Shown here: positions 27,460-36,760 of the stretch, in pieces | How the letters are laid out: every line of letters begins with the position of its first letter | Numbering within the stretch: the first letter of the stretch is position 1 | Assembly (NCBI GenBank): GCA_963788585.1 | Contig: CAWBHA010000001.1 | Coordinates: forward strand, 62,001 to 126,000 | Direction: 5' to 3' | DNA: 64,000 nt | Origin: Bog-473 sp963788585 | Lineage (GTDB): Bacteria; Actinomycetota; Acidimicrobiia; Acidimicrobiales; RAAP-2 | Translations under genes and position numbers: made by a program | Notes under the pieces: generated by a model | Told to the model about the DNA's origin: nothing | The model's database searches: none | What the model saw: the letters and a program-made list of their open reading frames with translations, nothing else

Positions 27460-27710
27460 CCGGCTCGGGCCGGAAGTGGAGCACGACAACCTGGAGAGAG
27501 ACCCCCGGGAGAGAGACTCCCGAGAGAGAGGCGGCAGAGACAAGAGAAAGGACACCGGAAGGAACCACTGACACGAATACTGCGACGCGGAGAACGCACT
27601 GGACCATGTGCAGCTCCTCGACCGGCGCACTGGAAGCCCACTCCACCCACTTCCAAGCTGGTCGTTCGGATCTCCACCTCCCTCTCGACCCACCGGCCGG
27701 GGGGCTGCAG
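27460..27710 (+). promoter_or_regulatory. Structured purine-rich leader between mraZ and rsmH
   Basis: The region directly after the mraZ stop folds as CCGGC-TCGG-GCCGG (27460-27473). A second hairpin, CGGGAG-AGAGA-CTCCCG (27506-27522), lies in a run of GA repeats. Neither is followed by a T-run. An in-frame ATG at 27606 could extend rsmH by 35 residues. Conserved RNA motifs before mraW/rsmH are known in actinobacteria; whether this leader belongs to one cannot be judged by eye. Confidence 0.4.
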
Positions 27711-28658
27711 ATGGCCCATACGTTCGAACACATCCCGGTGCTGCGTGACGAGGTGGTGTCCCTGTTCGCATCCGTACCACCCGGAGTGCTTGTCGACGCG
27801 ACGCTCGGAGGGGGCGGGCACTCCGCGGCACTGCTGGAGGCGAATCGAGGACTGCGCATCGTCGGCGTTGACCGGGACCAAATGGCGCTCGACGCAGCCA
27901 AAACCCGTTTGTCGACCTTCGACGACAGGGTCTCCTTCGTCCACGCCCCGTTCTCGTCGTTGGAAGAGATCATCGCGGGGTCCGCACCGGGGTCGGGCCT
28001 CGGGCCGCTGTCGGGGGTGCTCTTCGACCTCGGCGTCAGCTCCCTGCAGCTCGACCGGCCGGACCGTGGCTTCTCCTTCCGCCAGGACGGTCCCCTCGAC
28101 ATGCGGATGGACGCGTCGACCGGGCTCACCGCCGCCGACCTGGTGAACAGCCTTCCCGAGGACGTCCTCGCGGCACTCTTCCGCGAGAACGGAGAGGGGC
28201 GTCTGGCCGGCCGCATCGCCCGCGCGGTGGTGGGCGCCCGGCCCATCACCTCGACCGACCAGCTGGCCAGCGTCGTGTCGTCGGCGGTTCCCGCGGCGGT
28301 CCGTCGCAAGGGCCACCCCGCACGACGGGTGTTCCAGGCCCTTCGCATTCAGGTCAACGACGAGTTGGGCGAGTTGCAGGTCGCGCTCCCCGTCGCGCTT
28401 CGGCACCTCGCGGTCGACGGCGTGTGCGTGGTGATCAGCTACCACTCCGGCGAGGACCGTTTCGTCAAGCAGACGTTCGCCGACGCTGCATCGGGTGGGT
28501 GTGTCTGCCCGCCCGGCATGCCCTGCGTGTGTGGCGCGGTCCCGCACCACCGCCTCCTGTTCCGGGGCGCCCGGAAGCCGTCACCGGCAGAGGTGGCGGC
28601 CAACCCGCGCGCGGAGAGCGCGCGACTGCGGGCCATCGTCCGGACGGACGAGGACTGA
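27711..28658 (+). CDS. rsmH: 16S rRNA m4C1402 methyltransferase RsmH
   Basis: A 315-residue protein starting with the family signature FEHIPVLRDEVVSLF, then the SAM motif VDATLGGGGHSAALLE (about residue 30), FDLGVSSLQLDRPDRGFSFR, RRKGHPARRVFQALRIQVNDEL and VISYHSGEDRFVKQ. RsmH methylates N4 of C1402 in the decoding centre. The ATG at 27711, preceded by a G-run, gives the standard N-terminus. It is followed by the FtsL-like gene after 5 bases. Older literature calls it mraW. Confidence 0.95.
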   Translation: MAHTFEHIPVLRDEVVSLFASVPPGVLVDATLGGGGHSAALLEANRGLRIVGVDRDQMALDAAKTRLSTFDDRVSFVHAPFSSLEEIIAGSAPGSGLGPLSGVLFDLGVSSLQLDRPDRGFSFRQDGPLDMRMDASTGLTAADLVNSLPEDVLAALFRENGEGRLAGRIARAVVGARPITSTDQLASVVSSAVPAAVRRKGHPARRVFQALRIQVNDELGELQVALPVALRHLAVDGVCVVISYHSGEDRFVKQTFADAASGGCVCPPGMPCVCGAVPHHRLLFRGARKPSPAEVAANPRAESARLRAIVRTDED

Positions 28659-28663
28659 GTCTC

Positions 28664-29323
28664 ATGGCCCCCTCCGGCACGGCGACGGCAGCGCCCTCCC
28701 GCCGCCACGCCGCCCCTACTCATGGATCGCCTGACACCTCCCGTCGCTGGGGTCGTGGCGCCGCCGACGGAGTCGGCGCCACAACCCCGGCGATCCGGCG
28801 TGTCCCGTTGCGGATCGTCCCGTCCCGCCGTCGGCATCGTTCGGGCAGCGGCGCGGGGGCGGGGCATTGGCGCGCCGGCGCCAAGTCGAGCCGCACCCTC
28901 ACCGTCGTCTCCGTCTGCCTGGTGCTCGGGGCACTCTTGGCCGTCGTGGTCGGGCAGGCGCTGCTCGCCAACGGGCAGGTCCGCCTCTCCGCCCTCCAGC
29001 AGCAGCTCTCGCTCGAGCAGAGCGGCCATCGCCAGAGCGAGTTGGCCGTGGCCGAACTCGAGACGCCGGCGCGCATTGTCGCCGCCGCGGCGGGCCAGCT
29101 GGGCATGGTCCGGCCCACATCGGTCATCGAGCTTCCGTACGTCTCTCTCTCCACACCCCTTCCAACCCCGAAGGTGACGCCGGCGCCGGAGTCGCCACCG
29201 GCGCCGGCCACCTCGGGCAGTGCGACTGGTGGGGGTGCATCGTCGGGAGGATCGGGTGCTGCTCCGGCAGCGGCATCGGGGTCGAGCGGTACGTCGGCCA
29301 CGACAGCAACCTCGACGCCATGA
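28664..29323 (+). CDS. ftsL: FtsL-like septum protein
   Basis: A 219-residue single-pass protein in the usual ftsL position between rsmH and ftsI. About 77 basic, low-complexity cytoplasmic residues lead to one helix (about 78-101). A short coiled-coil-like stretch follows (LSALQQQLSLEQSGHRQSEL), then VAELETPARIVAAAAGQLGM, the weakly conserved FtsL end. A Pro/Thr/Ser/Gly-rich tail of about 60 residues is unusual. FtsL pairs with FtsB (DivIC) and bridges FtsQ with FtsW/FtsI. Sequence identity in the family is always low; gene order and topology carry the call. It overlaps ftsI by 4 bases. Confidence 0.8.
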   Translation: MAPSGTATAAPSRRHAAPTHGSPDTSRRWGRGAADGVGATTPAIRRVPLRIVPSRRRHRSGSGAGAGHWRAGAKSSRTLTVVSVCLVLGALLAVVVGQALLANGQVRLSALQQQLSLEQSGHRQSELAVAELETPARIVAAAAGQLGMVRPTSVIELPYVSLSTPLPTPKVTPAPESPPAPATSGSATGGGASSGGSGAAPAAASGSSGTSATTATSTP

Positions 29324-31482
29324 GCAACAGCACCCGACACGAGCCTCACCGCGCGCGCGCCGGCACGGGTCGTGGCGCCAGCACAAAACCACGCTCGACC
29401 GGAGCTCCGACGCGGTCCCCGCGACCGCCGGCACCGTCCCGATCCGGCTCGTCCGCGCGGAAGGCGAGCCCGGCGCGTCCGCGCGGTTCGGCCCGTTCGG
29501 CGGCCACACCGGCGAAGGTCCGGCCGCCGGTCCGTCACACCCGCGCTGCGCCGACCCGACAACCAAGGGCGAATTCGGCGAAGACGGCGCCGCGGGCGCG
29601 ACCGCATCGACCGCCGACCAAGATCACCCGAGTGGCGAGCTCGCGCTCGCGCACCGGTTGGTCGAGTGCCACGTTCCTGCGCCGGGTGCGTGTCGTCCGC
29701 TTCATCCTGCTCATCGCCATGCTCCTCTTGGTCGCCAGGCTCGTCGATGTCCAGGTGCTCCACGCCGGGTCGTATCAGGCGCAAGCCCGAGGGGAGTCCT
29801 CCATCTCGGTGTCGTTGCCCTCGCTGCGTGGCGGGATCTATGCGCGTGACGGGTCGCCGCTCGCCCTCTCGGTCCCGACCGACGACGTCGTCGCAGACGA
29901 TTACCAGGTCGCGCACCCGGTGAAGACGGCGCTCGCCTTGTCGCCGATGTTGCACGTTCCCGCCACGACACTCGCCGCAGAGCTGCACCGGCCGACCGGA
30001 TACGTCGTCCTGGCCAAGCAACTGCCCCGGGCGACAGGCCAGCAGATCTCCTCCGACGCCATTCCCGGCATCACCCTGATCGCCGATTCGGAGCGTGAGG
30101 TGCCCAACGGTGTCCTGGCAAGCCCGGTCGTCGGGTTCACCAACGGCGCCGGGAAGGGCGCCGCCGGTCTCGAGTACGGCGACAACCGTCTCTTGGCGGG
30201 CACTGACGGCAAGGAGACGGTCCTGGAGTCCCCCGCGGGCGTGGCGTTGCCCCAGTCGCCCGTGAGCGACCGCGTCTCGACGGTCCCGGGCACGGGCCTG
30301 GAGCTGTCCCTCGACACCCAGTTGCAGTACGAGTCGGAACAGGCGCTGGCCAAGGCGATCGAGTCGTCCAACGCGGTGAGCGGGACGGCGGTTGTCATGG
30401 ACGTCAAGACCGGTCAGATCCTGTCGATGGCCAACCTGGCGGCGACCCACCCCTCCGCATTGGGCGCCGCGCCGACTCCGAGCAGCACCAAGGCGACAGC
30501 GCCGAACGGCGTCGTGCCCATCGGACCGCACGACGCGGTCAACGAGGCGCCGAGCAACCTCGCCGTCACGCAGCTCTACGAGCCCGGCTCCGTCTTCAAA
30601 CTGGTCACCTTCTCCGCCGCGCTGCAGGACGGCCTGATCAACCCGACCTCGGTCTTCACCGTGCCCGACCAGATCCAGCTCGACGGATCGACCTTCCACG
30701 ACGCCGAGCCCCATCCCACCGAGCAACTGAACGCGACGCAGATTCTGGCGCAGTCCTCCAACATCGGCACCTCCGAGATCGCCCAGAACGTGGGCGAGCA
30801 GCGCCTGCTTTCGCAGGTCAAGGCGCTGGGATTCGGGCAACCGACCGGGCTGAGCTTTCCCGGAGAGTCGGAAGGCCTGCTGGCGACCGCCGCGCAGTGG
30901 GAGCCCACCGACTACGTGTCACTCCCGATCGGACAGGTCGACGCCGTCAGCGCGCTGCAGGTGCTCGATGCGTACAACGCCGTCGCTAACGGTGGCGTGT
31001 TCGTCGCCCCGAAGCTCGTGCAGGCGACCGTCAGCCCGTCAGGAACCATTACCCAGACGCCGCCCTCGGCGACCCACCAGGTCTTCTCTCCGCCGGTCGA
31101 CTCGCAGCTCTCCTCCATGCTCCAGCAGGTGGTCGACCAGGGCACGGGGACCAGCGCCGCAGTCCCCGGCTACACAGTGGCCGGCAAGACGGGTACGGCC
31201 CAGATCCCGACGCCCGATCACGACTCCTACATCCCGGGGGCCTACATGGCGTCCTTCGTCGGCTATGCCCCGGCGGTGAACCCGACGTTGTCGATGATCG
31301 TGGTGCTGGACCGTCCGACGCCGATCTTCGGCGGCACGGTGGCGGCACCTGTGTTCTCGCAGATCATGAGCTACGCGCTGCACCGCTACGACATCCCCAC
31401 CACCCCGGGAGCGCAGACCAGCACGACCCCTCCGGGTGCGAGCCCGGCGACGACGACCGACCAGACCCAGGACATCACGTGA
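29320..31482 (+). CDS. ftsI: Septal peptidoglycan transpeptidase FtsI (PBP3)
   Basis: A 720-residue class B penicillin-binding protein. A very basic Pro/Arg/Ala/Ser-rich cytoplasmic tail of about 120 residues precedes one membrane helix (about 126-142). The dimerisation domain follows (SLRGGIYARDGSPLA), then the transpeptidase with S-x-x-K in YEPGSVFKLVT (Ser424), S-x-N in LAQSSNIGTSE and K-T-G in AGKTGTAQ (Lys623). It cross-links septal peptidoglycan together with FtsW. The ATG overlaps the FtsL stop (ATGA). The long N-terminal tail is an actinobacterial feature and may bind division partners. The tail ends in Thr/Pro. Confidence 0.95.
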   Translation: MSNSTRHEPHRARAGTGRGASTKPRSTGAPTRSPRPPAPSRSGSSARKASPARPRGSARSAATPAKVRPPVRHTRAAPTRQPRANSAKTAPRARPHRPPTKITRVASSRSRTGWSSATFLRRVRVVRFILLIAMLLLVARLVDVQVLHAGSYQAQARGESSISVSLPSLRGGIYARDGSPLALSVPTDDVVADDYQVAHPVKTALALSPMLHVPATTLAAELHRPTGYVVLAKQLPRATGQQISSDAIPGITLIADSEREVPNGVLASPVVGFTNGAGKGAAGLEYGDNRLLAGTDGKETVLESPAGVALPQSPVSDRVSTVPGTGLELSLDTQLQYESEQALAKAIESSNAVSGTAVVMDVKTGQILSMANLAATHPSALGAAPTPSSTKATAPNGVVPIGPHDAVNEAPSNLAVTQLYEPGSVFKLVTFSAALQDGLINPTSVFTVPDQIQLDGSTFHDAEPHPTEQLNATQILAQSSNIGTSEIAQNVGEQRLLSQVKALGFGQPTGLSFPGESEGLLATAAQWEPTDYVSLPIGQVDAVSALQVLDAYNAVANGGVFVAPKLVQATVSPSGTITQTPPSATHQVFSPPVDSQLSSMLQQVVDQGTGTSAAVPGYTVAGKTGTAQIPTPDHDSYIPGAYMASFVGYAPAVNPTLSMIVVLDRPTPIFGGTVAAPVFSQIMSYALHRYDIPTTPGAQTSTTPPGASPATTTDQTQDIT

Positions 31483-31552
31483 TCTCGGGTGACATACCCA
31501 TTGCGAGCGTGACGCATGGGAGCCCGAGGCATGCAACGCTGTCGGGTCGACC

Positions 31553-33139
31553 ATGCCAACCGTCACCATGAACCTCCTCTTCGACGACATCGAGGTGATC
31601 GAGTCGGTCGGGGACCCGTCCTCGGTGGAGGTGTGCGGCATCTCGCACGACAGCCGCCGGGTCGTGCCCGGCGACCTTTTCTGCTGTGTGCCCGGCCTCT
31701 TGGCCGACGGCCACGCCCACGCCGGCGAGGCAGTCGAGCGGGGCGCGGTCGGACTCTTGTGTGAGCACTTCATCCCCGAGCTGCTCGACAACGGCGTCGT
31801 CCAGTCCCGGATCGCGCCCGGGACCATGCGACCCGTCATGGCACGGCTGGCGGCCGCCTTCTACGGCTATCCAGCCAGGGACCTCCTGACGATCGGCGTC
31901 ACGGGCACCAACGGGAAGACCACGGTGACGCAGCTCCTCGGCGACCTCCTCAGCGCCACGGGCCGGCCAACCAACGTGATGGGGACGCTCTCGGGCGCAC
32001 GTACCACTCCGGAGGCGACCGAGGTCCAGCGCGTCCTGGCGGGTGTCCGTGATCGGCAGAAGTGGGATGGCGCCCGACACGCGGTCGCCATGGAAGTGTC
32101 GAGTCACGCGCTCGTGCAGGCGCGCGTCGAGGGCATCCATTTCGACGTGGCCGTCTTCACCAACCTGAGCCACGATCACCTCGATTACCACCACACGATG
32201 GAGGAGTACTTCGAGGCGAAGTCCATGCTCTTCACGCCGAGTCGTGCGTTGCGTGGGGTGGTCTACGCGGACGACCCCTGGGGCCGTCGACTCCTGGATC
32301 GAGCCCGGATTCCGATGATCGCCGTCCACCACGGTGATGCGACGGATATCGTGCTTCGACCGGGGCACACCGAGTTCACCTGGCGGGGCCAGCGCGTCAC
32401 CACCCCGCTGACTGGCGCGGTCAACGTCGACAACACGCTGCTGGCGGCAGAGGCGGCGCTGGCTCTGGAGGAGCTCCAACTCGAGCCCGAGGAGATCGCC
32501 CGGGCCATGCGAAGTGTCGCACCCGTACCCGGGCGTCTCGAGGTTATTGCGACGCCAGGAGGCACGGTCGATGCGGGTGGTGACGGTCCTCCGTTCACCG
32601 TCATCGTCGACTACGCGCACACTCCTGCGGGGCTCGAGGTCGTCCTCGGCGAGGCGCGAAGCCTGGCGCCCGGTGGGCGGGTGCTGAGCGTCTTCGGCTG
32701 CGGGGGCAACCGCGATACGGCCAAGCGCCCGGTGATGGGCGCGGTGGCCGAGCGCGGGAGCGACCTGACCATCGTGACGTCGGACAACCCACGCGCCGAG
32801 GACCCGTTGCGAATCATCGGGGATGTGCTGGGGGGGATCCCCGGTGGGCGGGAGAACCCGAAAGTGGCAGTCGAGCCTGACCGCGGTGTGGCCATCCGTC
32901 GCGCCCTCGACTCCGCCGGCCCGGGCGATGTGGTGGTGATCGCCGGGAAAGGCCACGAGACGTATCAGGAGACGGCGGGGCGGCGACTGCCCTTCGACGA
33001 CGCCGTGGAGGCGCGGCGGGCCTTGTCCGCGCGCTATGCGTCCGACCCTCGCACCTGGGTGCCGGGTGCAGGGTCGCATCGTTCGGGGCCTGCCATCGCG
33101 GCCGCTCCAGGCGCCGGCGTCCAACTGCCGGAGGCCTGA
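31553..33139 (+). CDS. murE: UDP-MurNAc-tripeptide synthetase (meso-DAP adding)
   Basis: A 528-residue Mur ligase. The ATP loop is GVTGTNGKTTVTQLLGD, the central residues lie in EVSSHAL and TNLSHDHLDYHHTMEEY, and the C-terminal domain has SDNPRAEDP, the DNPR motif that marks meso-diaminopimelate rather than lysine addition. IAGKGHETYQE is also typical. The peptidoglycan is therefore probably of the DAP type. The start is the ATG at 31553; a second in-frame ATG at 31568 also fits. The next gene is mraY after 6 bases, so murF is missing from its usual place. Confidence 0.95.
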   Translation: MPTVTMNLLFDDIEVIESVGDPSSVEVCGISHDSRRVVPGDLFCCVPGLLADGHAHAGEAVERGAVGLLCEHFIPELLDNGVVQSRIAPGTMRPVMARLAAAFYGYPARDLLTIGVTGTNGKTTVTQLLGDLLSATGRPTNVMGTLSGARTTPEATEVQRVLAGVRDRQKWDGARHAVAMEVSSHALVQARVEGIHFDVAVFTNLSHDHLDYHHTMEEYFEAKSMLFTPSRALRGVVYADDPWGRRLLDRARIPMIAVHHGDATDIVLRPGHTEFTWRGQRVTTPLTGAVNVDNTLLAAEAALALEELQLEPEEIARAMRSVAPVPGRLEVIATPGGTVDAGGDGPPFTVIVDYAHTPAGLEVVLGEARSLAPGGRVLSVFGCGGNRDTAKRPVMGAVAERGSDLTIVTSDNPRAEDPLRIIGDVLGGIPGGRENPKVAVEPDRGVAIRRALDSAGPGDVVVIAGKGHETYQETAGRRLPFDDAVEARRALSARYASDPRTWVPGAGSHRSGPAIAAAPGAGVQLPEA

Positions 33140-33145
33140 CACCGC

Positions 33146-34186
33146 GTGCTGGGCTTGCTCGTCTCGGGGGGCATCGCGCTGTGGTGCGCGATCCTCTCCA
33201 CGCCGTTCCTGATCCGCTACTTCCGCAAGCGCCAGCTCGGCCAGCACATCCGGGAGGACGGCCCGGCCACCCATGTGACCAAGGCCGGAACCCCGACCAT
33301 GGGCGGGATCGCGATCGTCGGCTCCGTCGTCGTCGGCTACGCCGTCGGCCATATCGGAACGGAGATCCGTTTCTCGCGGACCGGCTACCTGGCCATTGGC
33401 GCGGTGGTGGCGTTCGGGCTCATCGGGTTCCTCGACGACTACATCAAGGTGCACCACCGCCGCAGCCTCGGCCTCAACAAGCGGGGGAAGGCGGCAGCCC
33501 AGCTCGTGTGCGCGCTGGCCTTCTCCATCCTGGCGGTCGAGTGGGCCCACACGTCGACGGCGCTGTCGTTCACCCGCTCAGACGCCATCGGCATCAACCT
33601 CGGCTCGGTGGGCTGGGTCGTCTTCGCCGTGCTGGTCATGGTGGGCTCGTCCAACGCGGTCAACATCACCGACGGCGTCGACGGCCTTGCCGCGGGAGCC
33701 GGCACCTTCTGCTTCGCGGTGCTTTCGATCATGGGGTACTGGATCTTCCGCCACTTTTCGATTTACCACGTGCTCCCGGCGTCCGCGATCGACTTGGCTC
33801 TCGTGTCCGTGGCACTGGCGGGCGCCTGCATCGGTTTCCTCTGGTGGAATGCCGCCCCGGCCAAGATCATCATGGGGGATACCGGCTCGCTCGCCATCGG
33901 TGCGGGCCTGGCCGCGCTCTGCCTCCTTCTCAACCTGGACTTGCTCCTTCTCGTCATCGGCGGGCTCTTCGTCATGGAGACGGTGTCGGTCATCCTCCAA
34001 GTGATCTCGTTCCGCGCGTTCCACCGCCGCATCTTCCGCATGGCCCCCATCCACCACCACTTCGAGCTCGGAGGTTGGCCGGAGACCACGGTGATCGTGC
34101 GCTTCTGGATCCTCGGCGGGCTCTTCTGCGCGTTGGGTCTGGGCATCTTCTACGGCGATTTCCTGACGGTGGCGAAATTCACATGA
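33146..34186 (+). CDS. mraY: Phospho-MurNAc-pentapeptide translocase MraY
   Basis: A 346-residue polytopic protein with ten hydrophobic segments. Family motifs are GTPTMGGIAI, FLDDYIKVHHRRSLGL with the magnesium-binding DD, NITDGVDGLAAG, MGDTGSLAIGAG and the histidine loop APIHHHFELGGWPE. MraY transfers phospho-MurNAc-pentapeptide to undecaprenyl phosphate, forming lipid I. It starts at a GTG with GGAGG 11 nt upstream inside the murE end. The following 121 bases before ftsW contain no murD. Confidence 0.96.
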   Translation: MLGLLVSGGIALWCAILSTPFLIRYFRKRQLGQHIREDGPATHVTKAGTPTMGGIAIVGSVVVGYAVGHIGTEIRFSRTGYLAIGAVVAFGLIGFLDDYIKVHHRRSLGLNKRGKAAAQLVCALAFSILAVEWAHTSTALSFTRSDAIGINLGSVGWVVFAVLVMVGSSNAVNITDGVDGLAAGAGTFCFAVLSIMGYWIFRHFSIYHVLPASAIDLALVSVALAGACIGFLWWNAAPAKIIMGDTGSLAIGAGLAALCLLLNLDLLLLVIGGLFVMETVSVILQVISFRAFHRRIFRMAPIHHHFELGGWPETTVIVRFWILGGLFCALGLGIFYGDFLTVAKFT

Positions 34187-34307
34187 CCCTCCGCCACTTC
34201 TGCCGCGCGGTGGGGGAGACTTGGGCCATGCATCGGGGGTCGGACCGGGCAAGGTGGCGCGCGCGCCCTCAGCGGAGCGTGCCGCAGGGCGTTCGGCGGT
34301 GGTGGGT

Positions 34308-35573
34308 GTGACGATCACGGCGAACCAGCGGCATGGCCGGTCGACGCCGAGGCAGGGGCGGTCTGCGGCGGGGGCGACCGCGACCCACCGGGGTCCGGCC
34401 CGCAAGACGGATGCCCCCGGGACCGGCATCAAGATCGGGAGCAGGAGCCTGGCCGTCTCGACGGTCCTCCTGGCCGACACTGGCCTGCTGTGTGTGATCG
34501 GTCTGGTGATGGTGGGATCCGCGTCATCGGTGATCTCCATCGACACCTACGGCACCCCGTACGCCATCTTGATCCGCGAGGCGATGTGGATGGCCATCGG
34601 CCTGGTCGCCCTCTGGCTGGCGGCGCGCTTCGACTATCGCCGGCTGCGGCGCTTCAGCCCCGCGCTGCTCCTCGTGACCTTTGGGCTGCTCTTCGTCGTG
34701 CTGGTGCCTGGACTGGGGGTCCATGCCATGGGTTCGAGCCGCTGGATCGGGTTCGGCCAATTCCGCCTGCAACCCTCCGAGCTCATGAAGCTGGCCCTCA
34801 CCTTGTTTGCCGCCGACTTCATCACGCGGCGTCTCGATGAGGACGCCACCGACCGCCGAATCATCGGCCCCGTCATTCTGGTGACCGGGTGTGCGTGCGT
34901 CCTGATCCTGGCCCAGCCCGACATGGGCACCGCGATGGTGCTCGGGTGCATTGCGCTCGCACTCCTGTTCGTCTCGGGTGTGCGGCTCGGACCCGTTATG
35001 AGGGTGATGGCCGTCCTGGCGGGACTGGCCCTGATCCTGGCCGTTGCCTCGCCCTACCGCCGGGCCCGACTGATCTCGTTCATCGATCCCACGTCGCACA
35101 GCTCGAGCTCGGGGTACCAGGTCGTCCAGTCGCTGATCGGATTGGGCTCCGGGCACCTCGTCGGGATGGGCCTCGGAGGTGGGCAGGCGCAGTGGGGCTA
35201 CCTCCCCAACGCGCACACGGACTTCATCTTCTCGGTGATCGGGGAGGAGCTCGGCGTCCTCGGCGCCCTCTGCGTCCTGGGGCTTCTCGCCGCCTTCGGG
35301 TGGCTCGGCATCCGCGCCGCCACGCAGTCGCCCGATCGCTTCGGCGCGCTGCTCGCGCTGGGGCTCGTCGCCTGGGTGGCGGCAGAAACGCTGATCAACG
35401 TGGGCGCTGTGGTCGGCGTCCTCCCTGTCACGGGGATCCCCCTGCCCTTCATCTCCTTCGGCGGCTCGTCGTTGGTGATCACCATGGCGGCGGCGGGACT
35501 GCTGATCAACGTCGCCCGGCAGGGCGAGTCCGGCGTACCGCTGGGCGTCGCCGGGTCCAACCGACGTCGGTGA
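34308..35573 (+). CDS. ftsW: Septal peptidoglycan polymerase FtsW
   Basis: A 421-residue SEDS protein with about ten helices. It carries GSSRWIGFGQFRLQPSELMKL and the late motifs LGLVAWVAAETLINVGAVVGVLPVTGIPLPFISFGGSSL. FtsW polymerises lipid II at the septum with FtsI. The basic, low-complexity N-terminal extension is common in actinobacteria. The start is unsure: a GTG at 34308 is used here and a TTG at 34221 behind a G-rich stretch is possible. Its stop overlaps murG as GTGA. Confidence 0.93.
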   Translation: MTITANQRHGRSTPRQGRSAAGATATHRGPARKTDAPGTGIKIGSRSLAVSTVLLADTGLLCVIGLVMVGSASSVISIDTYGTPYAILIREAMWMAIGLVALWLAARFDYRRLRRFSPALLLVTFGLLFVVLVPGLGVHAMGSSRWIGFGQFRLQPSELMKLALTLFAADFITRRLDEDATDRRIIGPVILVTGCACVLILAQPDMGTAMVLGCIALALLFVSGVRLGPVMRVMAVLAGLALILAVASPYRRARLISFIDPTSHSSSSGYQVVQSLIGLGSGHLVGMGLGGGQAQWGYLPNAHTDFIFSVIGEELGVLGALCVLGLLAAFGWLGIRAATQSPDRFGALLALGLVAWVAAETLINVGAVVGVLPVTGIPLPFISFGGSSLVITMAAAGLLINVARQGESGVPLGVAGSNRRR

Positions 35574-36760
35574 CCGCCCAGCGAGGCGTCGTGGTCGCGG
35601 GTGGCGGGACCGGCGGGCACGTGGTCCCGTCCCTCCAGATCGCGCGTGCGCTGGTGGGCCGCGGGCATGCCGCGAGCACCGTCGAGCTCTACGGGTCGAG
35701 GCGGGGGCACGAGGCTGCGACGTGGCCAGCGCTCGAGTTCCCGTTCACCTTGCTGCCGGGACGGGGCATCCGGCGCAGCCTGCGTCCCGCCGCGCTGATG
35801 GCGAACGTCGGGGCGATACTCGGACTCGCCTGGGCCTGTGTCCGCGCCATCGGCTCGTTCCTCGCGCAGCGGCCCCGGGCCGTGGTCGTCGTCGGGGGTT
35901 ACGCGAGCTTCCCGGCCGGCTTCGCCGCCCTCGTGACCCGTGTCCCGCTCGTCTGCGTCACGACCGACGCCGTCCCGGGCGCTGTGGTCGCCCTGCTCGG
36001 CCGTTTCGCGGCCGCCAACGCGGTCGCCTTCCCCGACACGGATTTGCCTCGATCCCACGTCACGGGGACGCCCGTCGCGCCCGAAATGGCGGCCCTGGAC
36101 CGAAGTCCCGACGGGCTCGCCCGAGCCCGGGGGGCGCTCGGCCTTCCCGCGGACCGTTGGACCATCGCCGCAGTCAGCGGCTCGCTGGGGGCGCGGCGCG
36201 TCAACCGGGCCGTCGCCGAGGTGGCCCAGATGTGGCGCGCGTGCGACGAGCTCGGGCTCTATCACGTGACCGGTCGGCGGGACTACGAGGCATTTGCCGC
36301 CGGCGCTCATGGCGGCGCGGGCGCAGGCGCACGTAACGGCGAACGTGACGGCGAACGCGAGGGAAGAGAAGGCGGGAACCGGCCTGACGGTCTGGTGTAC
36401 AGGGTCGTCCCCTACGAGGACGACATGCCCGACCTCTATACGGCAGCCGACGTGTGCGTCACGCGGGCCGGCGCCATGACGTCGGCCGAGTTGCTGATCG
36501 CGGGGGTGCCGGCCATCTTGGTGCCGCTCCCCGGCGCGCCCCGCGACCACCAGACGCGCAACGCCGAGGCCCTGGTACATATGGGGGTGGCCGTGCTGGT
36601 CCCCGACCCCGAGTGCGACGGCCCGCGGCTGGCCCGGGAGCTCGAGGCGCTCCTCTCCGAGCCCGAACGGCTGCGTGCGATGCGGGAGGCGGCCCGCGGG
36701 TACGCACACCCCGACGCGGCTGCCCGCGTGGCGGAGCTGGTCGATGCGCATGCCCGCTGA
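35570..36760 (+). CDS. murG: Lipid II synthase MurG
   Basis: A 396-residue GT-B glycosyltransferase starting VVVAGGGTGGHVVPSLQIARAL. It has VVVVGGYASFPAG in the N domain and ADVCVTRAGAMTSAELLIAGVPAILVPLP for UDP-GlcNAc binding in the C domain. It adds GlcNAc to lipid I. A low-complexity insert of about 28 residues (Gly, Ala, Glu and Arg, roughly residues 244-272) sits between two core strands and may be a flexible loop. The GTG start overlaps the ftsW stop. The end overlaps murC by 17 bases. Confidence 0.94.
   Translation: MTAQRGVVVAGGGTGGHVVPSLQIARALVGRGHAASTVELYGSRRGHEAATWPALEFPFTLLPGRGIRRSLRPAALMANVGAILGLAWACVRAIGSFLAQRPRAVVVVGGYASFPAGFAALVTRVPLVCVTTDAVPGAVVALLGRFAAANAVAFPDTDLPRSHVTGTPVAPEMAALDRSPDGLARARGALGLPADRWTIAAVSGSLGARRVNRAVAEVAQMWRACDELGLYHVTGRRDYEAFAAGAHGGAGAGARNGERDGEREGREGGNRPDGLVYRVVPYEDDMPDLYTAADVCVTRAGAMTSAELLIAGVPAILVPLPGAPRDHQTRNAEALVHMGVAVLVPDPECDGPRLARELEALLSEPERLRAMREAARGYAHPDAAARVAELVDAHAR

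Noticed and set aside
27300..28550. Long minus-strand frames opposite mraZ/rsmH
   Set aside because: Shadows of well-identified plus-strand genes.
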